Source: CAYRNC01 sp964425645
GTDB lineage: Bacteria; Bacillota; Clostridia; Peptostreptococcales; Anaerovoracaceae
Assembly (NCBI GenBank): GCA_964425645.1
Contig: CAYRNC010000053.1
Coordinates: 1-12,237 of the forward strand
DNA length: 12,237 nucleotides
Reading direction: 5' to 3'
Shown: one piece after another, positions 1-5,338 of the stretch
Numbering within the stretch: the stretch's first letter is position 1
How the letters are laid out: each line of letters begins with the position of its first letter
The notes under the pieces: generated by a model
Told to the model about the DNA's origin: nothing
Seen by the model: only the letters and a program-made list of their open reading frames with translations
Database searches by the model: none
Program-made: the position numbers and the translations under genes

Positions 1-960
1 TGAACCGGATGCTATGTAAGTATTATAAATCGAACACTGGGCGAGAACTGCCACCACAAGGAAGAACACTCCGAAGCCTGCGCCCCAGTAGGCAGATACC
101 ACATCGGAATACCCTACAACATTCCCTTCTGTCCCCCAGTCATCCCACATACCCAAAGATGCGAGCCCCCCCATTGTGGGGAAAATGTAAACAGCCATAA
201 TTAGCGGAACTGTAATCATCGTGGCCTTAGGAATTACCTGTGGATTTGTTACCTCACCTGCAACAGTGGACATTGACTCATAGCCCGCATACATCCACAT
301 GCCAATCGATATACCCATACCGATATAATAAACCCAATCTCCGAATTCAATGCCGGATACCCCCATAATATCTCCGTCAGCGGTAAACGGTATGAAAGGA
401 TTTTGACTCCAGTTAAGAAATCCGCAAACTGCAACCATTCCAAAAGCGACGATTACTAAGATAGACAGCATGGTGGATACTATGCCCACATCCCTTACGC
501 CCCTGATATTAATATAAGTAAAAACAAAAATCATTGCGGCTTTAAATGCAAATTCTGCTCCCCAGCCTAAGTTGTAATGATTGGCAAGATAGCCTCCCGC
601 CAAAATTACATAAAGGGTATTATCAATATAAATGGATATGGTTCTCCACCAACCTGCCTGAAATCCCCAGAACTCCCCAAGAGCCTCCTGTACCCATTTG
701 TAATACCCACCTTCCTGGGGTCGCGCCGAACCCAGCTCTGAGGCTACAAGTCCCAGCGGGGTACTCCAAATAAAAGGCAAAACGATTAACATGACAAGGG
801 TTAACCCCGGGCCGGATTGCGGTATCATTTCCTCAATTCCGTAGGCACCTGCAGCGCATAGACAAAAAATCATAAACACTACTGTGTGCACCTTCAGATC
901 GTGTTTCTTTATGCCCAACTCTTCAGTGTCGACCTTGGCACCCCGTGCAACATCATTCAT
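1..960 (-). CDS. APC-superfamily amino acid/polyamine permease (C-terminus off window)
   Basis: An integral membrane secondary transporter of the amino acid-polyamine-organocation (APC) superfamily. The first 320 residues are present and the frame is still open at base 1, so about the last third is missing. I read about eight hydrophobic segments of the expected twelve, at roughly residues 25-47, 53-75, 98-120, 124-142, 148-170, 192-215, 228-250 and 275-298. TM1 has the unwound substrate-site pattern GAYGIEEMI (38-46). The stretch PQEGGYYKWVQEALGEFWGF, followed by GWWR and an IDNTLY motif, and the later AGYESMSTVAGEVTNP, resemble the LAT/polyamine-uptake branch of the family (from memory). 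Substrate is therefore an amino acid or polyamine, undecided. ATG at 960 follows GAGGAGGG by about nine bases, fixing the start. It lies 130 bp after bofA, with its own promoter. Confidence 0.9.
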   Translation of the reverse strand, partial: MNDVARGAKVDTEELGIKKHDLKVHTVVFMIFCLCAAGAYGIEEMIPQSGPGLTLVMLIVLPFIWSTPLGLVASELGSARPQEGGYYKWVQEALGEFWGFQAGWWRTISIYIDNTLYVILAGGYLANHYNLGWGAEFAFKAAMIFVFTYINIRGVRDVGIVSTMLSILVIVAFGMVAVCGFLNWSQNPFIPFTADGDIMGVSGIEFGDWVYYIGMGISIGMWMYAGYESMSTVAGEVTNPQVIPKATMITVPLIMAVYIFPTMGGLASLGMWDDWGTEGNVVGYSDVVSAYWGAGFGVFFLVVAVLAQCSIYNTYIASGS

Positions 961-1006
961 TATTCACATCCCTCCTCTAATTAAAAGATCGACAATTCAT
1001 GCATCA

Positions 1007-1035
1007 ATTTTATCCAATCTTCTGACAACAGGCAA
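1007..1035 (-). promoter_or_regulatory. Putative SigA promoter of the permease gene
   Basis: On the minus strand TTGCCT (1035-1030) is separated by exactly 17 bp from TAAAAT (1012-1007). These match the SigA -35 consensus at 4/6 and the -10 consensus at 5/6. The predicted start near base 1000 would give a leader of about 40 nt before the permease ATG at 960. It sits in the 130-bp gap between bofA and the permease, which holds no gene I can support. Confidence 0.5.
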
Positions 1036-1090
1036 GCATCGCTTTGCTGCATTGCGTTAATCAATTTGCTGTAATCAATCAGATTAAATT

Positions 1091-1363
1091 CTATAGAATT
1101 CGTGTAAGAATAAAGACAAGCAAAACCCCGGGAACCCCCAGTATTCCCACAAGCACAGACGTAAACAGATTTAACGGAATCAATAAGCCAAACGGGGCTC
1201 CTGCAAAATTTACAATAAGTATGAAAAGCCCCCCCAGCACACTGTTTACTATCAATCTTAAAAGAATCTTGATAGGAACCAAAAAAACATAGCCTATCAC
1301 GTACAGAACCAGGACACCGAATGCGTAGGCCAGCAATATTCCGATTTCCATGTGCATATCCAT
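1091..1363 (-). CDS. bofA: Pro-sigmaK processing inhibitor BofA-family protein
   Basis: A 90-residue, almost entirely hydrophobic protein, close in length to B. subtilis BofA (87 aa). In Bacillus, BofA sits in the outer forespore membrane with SpoIVFA and SpoIVFB and holds the SpoIVFB protease inactive until the forespore signals, delaying release of active sigmaK. Two or three membrane helices can be read (about 5-30, 34-55 and 68-88). The C-terminal half carries the family signature: an N-x2-G pattern, then IPLNLFTSVLVGILGVPG (62-79). The start at 1363 is preceded by GGGGAGGAAG with good spacing. Position after recR matches Bacillus, but the intervening yaaL gene is reversed here. A TATACAAG element at 1420-1413 loosely resembles a sigmaE -10 box, without a clear -35. 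The gene implies a spore-former. Confidence 0.88.
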   Translation of the reverse strand: MDMHMEIGILLAYAFGVLVLYVIGYVFLVPIKILLRLIVNSVLGGLFILIVNFAGAPFGLLIPLNLFTSVLVGILGVPGVLLVFILTRIL

Positions 1364-1464
1364 GTTTCTTCCTCCCCGTTAAAAAGCAGTACATCCATTC
1401 TTTACCCGCGATCTTGTATAAAATATGCCTGAAATGAATAAAATAGAAGATAAATGGAGCCTGT

Positions 1465-1480
1465 CGGACAGTGCTGTCCG
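1465..1480. repeat. Short inverted repeat between bofA and yaaL
   Basis: CGGACAG-TG-CTGTCCG is a perfect 7-bp inverted repeat with a 2-bp centre, extendable outward by a T.G wobble and a G-C pair. It lies in the 156-bp divergent region between bofA and yaaL, 40 bp before the yaaL start. Just after it, GCAATCC occurs twice ten bases apart (1481-1487 and 1491-1497). It is followed by no T-run on either strand, so an operator or leader hairpin is likelier than a terminator. Its function is unknown. Confidence 0.35.
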
Positions 1481-1519
1481 GCAATCCGGGGCAATCCCAA
1501 GTGAAAAGGACGTGAAATT

Positions 1520-1774
1520 GTGGAAAGAAATTTTTTAGGTATGAGGAGCGTAGCGGATAGGTTTTATCGACATTTTCTAAACGTTCCGGATGCCCAGACC
1601 AAGCAAGAGAGGCTTTTTGCGGAGATCAGAGAGGCAGAAACGGCATGGAAGCTTGCAGAAGGTCGGTTCAACGAAGCAACGGACAACGATTTAATTGACT
1701 TTGCCGCCTATGATATTATGGCTGCCAAATCCAGATATGAATATCTGATTAAACAGGCAAAGACAAGCAAATAG
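1520..1774 (+). CDS. yaaL: DUF2508 family protein (YaaL-like), reversed orientation
   Basis: A small (84 aa), soluble, charged, mostly helical protein of unknown biochemical function. The family is recognised from the core EIREAETAWKLAEGRFNEAT, the following DLIDFAAYDIMAAKSRYEYL segment, and a basic tail (IKQAK). In Bacillus and many clostridia this gene lies between recR and bofA in the same direction as both. Here it is on the opposite strand: divergent from bofA and tail-to-tail with recR, with only 5 bp between the two stop codons. The start is a GTG at 1520, with AAAAGGA about nine bases upstream; the next in-frame ATG (1541) has no comparable binding site. A TATAAAAT at 1417-1424 could be its -10 box, but I see no good -35. 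It is the only plausible plus-strand gene in the window. Confidence 0.85.
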   Translation: MERNFLGMRSVADRFYRHFLNVPDAQTKQERLFAEIREAETAWKLAEGRFNEATDNDLIDFAAYDIMAAKSRYEYLIKQAKTSK

Positions 1775-1779
1775 ATCAT

Positions 1780-2379
1780 TTAAATTGTTCTTCTTCCTTC
1801 CATCGCCTTGGCCAAAGTGACCTCATCCGCATATTCAAGGTCACCACCTACAGGGATACCGTGTGCGATGCGGGAAACCTTAATTCCGGAGGGTTTTATC
1901 AACCGGGCAATATACATTGCGGTGGCCTCACCCTCAATGTTTGGATTTGTAGCTAATATAACTTCGTTTATCTTGTTATGCTGCAGTCTGATTATCAAAG
2001 ATTTTAAGTTAATATCCTCCGGACCAATTCCATCCATCGGAGAAATAACGCCATGGAGAACATGATACTGGCCTCGATACTCTCTTATTCTTTCCATTGC
2101 TGCCACATCTTTCGGACTTTCCACCACGCAGATGAAATTTTCTTCTCTGCTTCTGTCGCTGCAGATTCCGCAGGGATCAACATCAGTGAGATTGCCGCAA
2201 ATTGAGCATCGTTTCATCGTTTTTTTGGCTAAAAGTATGGCATCGGCGATTGCTTTCGCATCCTCTTCCTCCATAGACAGAATATAAAAGGCAAGCCTTT
2301 GGGCACTTTTCCCGCCAATACCGGGAAGCCTTGAAAGCTGATGGATCAGATTTCCAAGGGGTTTGGAATAATACCGCAT
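1780..2379 (-). CDS. recR: Recombination mediator protein RecR
   Basis: Works with RecF and RecO to load RecA onto SSB-coated single-stranded gaps during recombinational repair. From this start it has 199 residues, the usual family size (198 in B. subtilis). The N-terminal helix-hairpin-helix covers LSRLPGIGGKSAQRLAF (15-31). A four-cysteine zinc site follows (C58, C61, C70, C73). The Toprim domain begins at ICVVESPKD (83-91, acidic E87) and includes SPMDGIGPEDI. The C-terminal block NPNIEGEATAMYIARL, then IPVGGDLEYADEVTLAKAMEGRR, is nearly identical to Bacillus. Two adjacent ATGs are possible, at 2382 and 2379. The second aligns with the Bacillus start and has better spacing from AAAGGTG. 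It lies 8-11 bp after ebfC, clearly co-transcribed. Confidence 0.97.
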   Translation of the reverse strand: MRYYSKPLGNLIHQLSRLPGIGGKSAQRLAFYILSMEEEDAKAIADAILLAKKTMKRCSICGNLTDVDPCGICSDRSREENFICVVESPKDVAAMERIREYRGQYHVLHGVISPMDGIGPEDINLKSLIIRLQHNKINEVILATNPNIEGEATAMYIARLIKPSGIKVSRIAHGIPVGGDLEYADEVTLAKAMEGRRTI

Positions 2380-2390
2380 CATTTCACCTT

Positions 2391-2741
2391 TTAAAATTCC
2401 GGCAGGCCCAAACTGCCGCTGATTTTATTCATTTCACTTGCGGTCATCTCTTCTATTTGTCTAAGACCCTCATTTACAGCCGCAGTTATCAAATCCTGCA
2501 GCATTTCCACATCGTCGGGATCCACAGCTTCAGGTTTCAATTCTATATTAACAAGCTCTTTTTTACCGTTTACGGTGGCTTTTACAGCTCCACCGCCTGC
2601 TGCTGCCGTGACTTCCTTAAGCTCCAGTTCAGCATGCATTTCATCAATTTTCTCCTGCATAACCTGCATCTGACGAATCTTCTTCTGCACGTTTTTTTGA
2701 CTTCCACCGGATTTCTTGCCGGCCCGCATTCCTTTACCCAT
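2391..2741 (-). CDS. ebfC: YbaB/EbfC family nucleoid-associated protein
   Basis: A small dimeric DNA-binding protein (116 aa; family about 100-115) that coats the nucleoid and is almost always encoded between dnaX and recR. Residues 1-20 form a basic, glycine-rich tail (MGKGMRAGKKSGGSQKNVQK). Then comes the signature long amphipathic helix (KIRQMQVMQEKIDEMHAELE), followed by the EVTAAAGGGAVKATVNGKKE beta segment and the C-terminal helix with DVEMLQDLITAAVNEGLRQI. The terminal LGLPEF is a slightly shortened version of the usual glycine-rich end. The start at 2741 has GGAGGG about five bases upstream and lies 12 bp past the dnaX stop. The set dnaX-ebfC-recR is one of the most conserved bacterial neighbourhoods and supports the call. 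Confidence 0.95.
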   Translation of the reverse strand: MGKGMRAGKKSGGSQKNVQKKIRQMQVMQEKIDEMHAELELKEVTAAAGGGAVKATVNGKKELVNIELKPEAVDPDDVEMLQDLITAAVNEGLRQIEEMTASEMNKISGSLGLPEF

Positions 2742-2753
2742 CGTTTCCCTCCG

Positions 2754-4103
2754 TCATTTATTGATTTTCATTGAAAGCTTTTTTCCGACAACCTTCTCCA
2801 TGGCGCTTTCAATCAAAGCTTCATGCTTTTCAACACATTGTCTTGCAACATCATTTTTAGTTCTGACACGAAAACAGTCATCCTCCATTCCGGCAAGATA
2901 GCTCCCGTTTTTCAGCATGCCGTACAACCCCTCGCCGATATTAAGATCCGAAAGCACCTTGTTCCATATATCCTCTCGGCCTGCCCCCTTTACGCCCTTA
3001 TCGCCGCCGCTGAAATCATCATAGCCGCCTGCCAGCTTGATCGCAGAAAGTTCCAACAGAATTCGGGGTTGAGTTGACCATTTGGCATTTACTAACGATT
3101 CAGACAGGGTTAAAATGGCATCGCTGATAGCTTGGGTGTCTATCCTTTGGCTTTGCTCTTTAATCTTTTCCATATTTTCATAAGACATGGACAGAAGATC
3201 AACAGGATTATTAATGAATTTAGTTATCATCAAATTCCTATAATGAGACACCCAATCCCTGATAATTCTTCGCACATCCTTACCGTCTTCAAGTATCCTG
3301 TTAATGAGAAGAATCAATCCTTCAGTATCCCTATTTTGAACCATGTCGGTAAGTTCAACAAAGACTTCCTCTCCGCCCGTTCCAAGAAGCTCAAGGACAT
3401 CCTCTTTGGTTATCTTCATATCGCCCAGGAAAATACATTGATCAAGCAAAGACAAACTATCCCTTGCAGAGCCGTCTGAATTGGCTGCGATAAGCGCTAA
3501 TGCGCTGTCAGCAGCATCCACATTCAACTTTCTGCAAATATCCGAAAGAGACTCTTTCAGTTGTTTGTCGGGTATCCTTCTAAAATCCAATTTCAGGCAC
3601 CTGGACAGTATCGTTGCAGGAAGCTTGTGGGGTTCTGTGGTGGCAAGTATAAACATAATGCTGTCGGGCGGCTCCTCAAGCGTCTTCAACAGCGCATTGA
3701 ATGCCGGCAGTGTAAGCATATGAACCTCATCCACAATGTAGACTTTACGATTGCACCGGACAGGGGGGTAGCTAACGCTTTCGCGGAGCTCTCGAATATT
3801 ATCGACCCCGTTGTTGGATGCCGCGTCTATTTCTATGACATCCATACAGGTTCCGTTTTTTACGGATAAACAAACCGGACAATTGCCGCAGGGCCGGGGA
3901 CCTTCCGTGGCGGTACAGTTAACCCCTTTTGCCAGCAACCTGGCCATAGTGGTCTTACCTGTGCCCCTTGTACCGCAAAACAGATAGGCATGCCCTACCG
4001 TACCATTTTTAATCTGATTCTTTAATACCCTTACTATATGCTCCTGCCCAAGAACACCTTCAAAGGTATCCGGACGAAATCTTCTGTATAAAGCCTGGTA
4101 CAT
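2754..4103 (-). CDS. dnaX: DNA polymerase III subunit gamma/tau (clamp loader ATPase)
   Basis: The ATPase subunit of the clamp loader, which opens and loads the beta clamp at primed sites. The AAA+ module is complete: opening motif MYQALYRRFRP, Walker A GTRGTGKT (44-51), zinc-module cysteines C63, C72, C75, C78, Walker B VYIVDEVHML (121-130), sensor 1 LATTEPHKLP (153-162) and the SRC arginine-finger motif (167-169). The clamp-loader collar extends to about residue 365. At 449 residues it is shorter than B. subtilis DnaX (about 560): the linker after the collar is short and only about 85 residues make up the tau-type C-terminal domain. The start at 4103 has AAGGAG five bases upstream and lies 20 nt after the SRP RNA, which probably supplies its promoter. 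A slippery A_AAA_AAG heptamer lies eight codons before the stop. Confidence 0.97.
   Translation of the reverse strand: MYQALYRRFRPDTFEGVLGQEHIVRVLKNQIKNGTVGHAYLFCGTRGTGKTTMARLLAKGVNCTATEGPRPCGNCPVCLSVKNGTCMDVIEIDAASNNGVDNIRELRESVSYPPVRCNRKVYIVDEVHMLTLPAFNALLKTLEEPPDSIMFILATTEPHKLPATILSRCLKLDFRRIPDKQLKESLSDICRKLNVDAADSALALIAANSDGSARDSLSLLDQCIFLGDMKITKEDVLELLGTGGEEVFVELTDMVQNRDTEGLILLINRILEDGKDVRRIIRDWVSHYRNLMITKFINNPVDLLSMSYENMEKIKEQSQRIDTQAISDAILTLSESLVNAKWSTQPRILLELSAIKLAGGYDDFSGGDKGVKGAGREDIWNKVLSDLNIGEGLYGMLKNGSYLAGMEDDCFRVRTKNDVARQCVEKHEALIESAMEKVVGKKLSMKINK
2778..2799 (-). other. A_AAA_AAG slippery heptamer with upstream SD-like element
   Basis: Near the 3' end of dnaX the codons GGA AAA AAG form an in-frame A_AAA_AAG heptamer (2784-2778), the same sequence used for programmed -1 frameshifting in E. 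coli dnaX. GGAGAAGG (2799-2792) lies 7 bases upstream of it, comparable to the stimulatory internal Shine-Dalgarno in E. coli. I see only a weak 4-bp hairpin downstream. A -1 shift would replace the last seven residues with six (AFNENQ) and stop at 2760-2758, so the product would hardly change length. This is probably chance. Confidence 0.25.
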
Positions 4104-4123
4104 ACTGACTCCTTAAAAATTCT

Positions 4124-4276
4124 TGCCCTTTGGCAGTCCCGCCGTGGAAATGGAAAAGGCTTTACTGCGGCACATAAGAGGTTCTGCTTATCGCTGCTTC
4201 CTTCCGGACCTGACGAGGTTCACAGATTCTTATTGCGCAGGACCCAGGCCATGCCAGGCGAGACTGCCAAAGGGCA
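4124..4276 (-). ncRNA. ffs: Signal recognition particle RNA (4.5S-like)
   Basis: The RNA scaffold of the signal recognition particle, which binds Ffh and targets nascent membrane and secreted proteins to FtsY. The Ffh-binding domain IV is unmistakable: GTCAGGTCCGGAAGGAAGCA (about 4215-4196 on the minus strand), with the GGAA tetraloop at 4205-4202 and the symmetric and asymmetric internal loops. Flanking arms (CTGCGCA with TGCCGCAG, ATAAGA with TCTTAT) continue the hairpin. The ends (4276-4257 and 4143-4124) form a 20-bp helix with a single G.U pair. The whole molecule is therefore one long hairpin of about 153 nt: longer than E. coli 4.5S (114 nt), and too short for a full Bacillus-type Alu domain (about 270 nt). 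Exact ends are inferred from pairing. Location just upstream of dnaX matches Firmicutes. Confidence 0.95.
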
Positions 4277-4293
4277 AGCACTTCTTCAATGCA

Positions 4294-4322
4294 ATTATAT
4301 GGATTTCGCTCAATAAAGTCAA
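4294..4322 (-). promoter_or_regulatory. Strong SigA promoter for SRP RNA (and probably dnaX-ebfC-recR)
   Basis: TTGACT (4322-4317) and a perfect TATAAT (4299-4294) are separated by exactly 17 bp on the minus strand. This is the best promoter in the window, as expected for an abundant stable RNA. Initiation is predicted near 4287, about 11 nt before the start of the SRP RNA terminal helix. The -35 hexamer overlaps the TGA stop codon of the upstream AIR-synthase-family gene (4321-4319). Confidence 0.85.
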
Positions 4323-5314
4323 GGGGCCACGACCCGGTACAGCTCGTCGCGGGCAGGCGGGTCTATATTGATTCGTCTGCCCTTATCCACAAGCACCCTG
4401 CCCGAGGATGCTTCGGTCACCTTGCCTATGCAGGTTATATCAATACCGGCATTTTTAATCTTTTCCATCAATTGATCTTTTTGCTTTGGATGTGCAATTA
4501 TCATCATGCTCCCGCTTGAAATAAGCCTCAGCCAGTCTATCCCGAAATGAGAACATACCTTCTTCGTAATACAGGAAACCGGGATCCGTTCAAGCCACAG
4601 TTCCGCACCTGTTCCCGACATCTCGCACATCTCCCAAACGGCCCCCAAAACTCCTCCTTCGGTGATATCATGCATACCTGCGGTGCCTATTTTACCCGCA
4701 ATGACACCCTCCTTAACAACAGATATCTTATCCAGCATCGCCTTGGCCGCGCTGAACTCTTCCTCGCATAGAATCCCTAAAAGTCTATCCTCAAAGTCCG
4801 AGGCAAGAATGCCTGTCCCTTCAAGGCCTGCCTCTTTACTCATCAATACATAGTCCCCTGGTCTCATATTCTCAGCAGATTGCGCGCATCCTTTACATGT
4901 CCTTCCCAAGGCTGTTGTAACTATGACCGGTTTATTGACGGCAGCGGTAATTTCTGTGTGTCCTCCTATGATTTCAACCCCCAGATCCGCCGAAGTCTTT
5001 CCCGCCTGTCTCATTATTTCTTCAATTTCCTTTTCGGTTGTGCCCTCAGGAAGCATGCAGGTCATTAATATTCCTAGGGGTTCTGTCCCGCTTGCCGCAA
5101 TATCATTGCATGAGACGTGAACGGCTATATGACCTATATCAGAAACTGCTCCCGTTATCGGATCAGTAGAAAGCACACAATCATAGTCGCCAAAATCCAC
5201 AACAGCACAATCTTCTCCAACTCCCGGATGAGTTAAAACTTCGGTCCTTCTGAAACTTATGTTTCGAAAGACTATTTCCTCCAACAGCCCGCTGTCCAGT
5301 TTCCCTGTTTTCAT
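4319..5314 (-). CDS. AIR synthase-related (PurM/HypE-fold) protein, function unknown
   Basis: A 331-residue ATP-binding protein of the PurM/HypE/SelD/ThiL superfamily. The N-terminal AIRS domain (about 1-145) has the glycine-rich GVGEDCAVVDF (31-41), TDPITG (50-55), the ND pair at 70-71, and GGHTEIT (117-123). The C-terminal AIRS domain (about 150-320) contains HDITEGGVLGAVWEM. Overall it looks most like HypE, but a HypE that makes the thiocyanate ligand of [NiFe] hydrogenase ends in PRIC with a C-terminal cysteine. This one ends DELYRVVAP, so that chemistry is not expected. It also lacks the Cys/Sec-containing N-terminus of SelD. Neighbours give no substrate hint: it lies 24 bp after ligA and just before the SRP RNA promoter. 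The start at 5314 has GGAGGGG upstream. Domain assignment is firm; function is not. Confidence 0.85.
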   Translation of the reverse strand: MKTGKLDSGLLEEIVFRNISFRRTEVLTHPGVGEDCAVVDFGDYDCVLSTDPITGAVSDIGHIAVHVSCNDIAASGTEPLGILMTCMLPEGTTEKEIEEIMRQAGKTSADLGVEIIGGHTEITAAVNKPVIVTTALGRTCKGCAQSAENMRPGDYVLMSKEAGLEGTGILASDFEDRLLGILCEEEFSAAKAMLDKISVVKEGVIAGKIGTAGMHDITEGGVLGAVWEMCEMSGTGAELWLERIPVSCITKKVCSHFGIDWLRLISSGSMMIIAHPKQKDQLMEKIKNAGIDITCIGKVTEASSGRVLVDKGRRINIDPPARDELYRVVAP

Positions 5315-5338
5315 TTCCCCTCCATCATCAAATAATGC

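Noticed and set aside
961..1090. A terminator after bofA in the 130-bp gap before the permease
   Set aside because: No stable hairpin followed by a T-run is visible on the minus strand; only the permease promoter is supported there.
981..1484. 167-codon minus-strand open frame over bofA, with a protein-like C-terminal segment (ending in a KLMHELSIF tail) past the bofA stop
   Set aside because: It overlaps bofA in another frame, has no good ribosome site, and its N-terminal part is not protein-like. BofA itself has normal length and ending, so no frameshift is needed.
4123..4371. Plus-strand open frame of 82 codons upstream of dnaX
   Set aside because: It coincides with the SRP RNA read backwards and the end of the AIR-synthase gene; no ribosome site and no family resemblance.
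4319..5314. First thought of as SelD (selenophosphate synthase)
   Set aside because: The N-terminal Cys/Sec-containing glycine-rich loop of SelD is missing; the domain pattern is closer to HypE.
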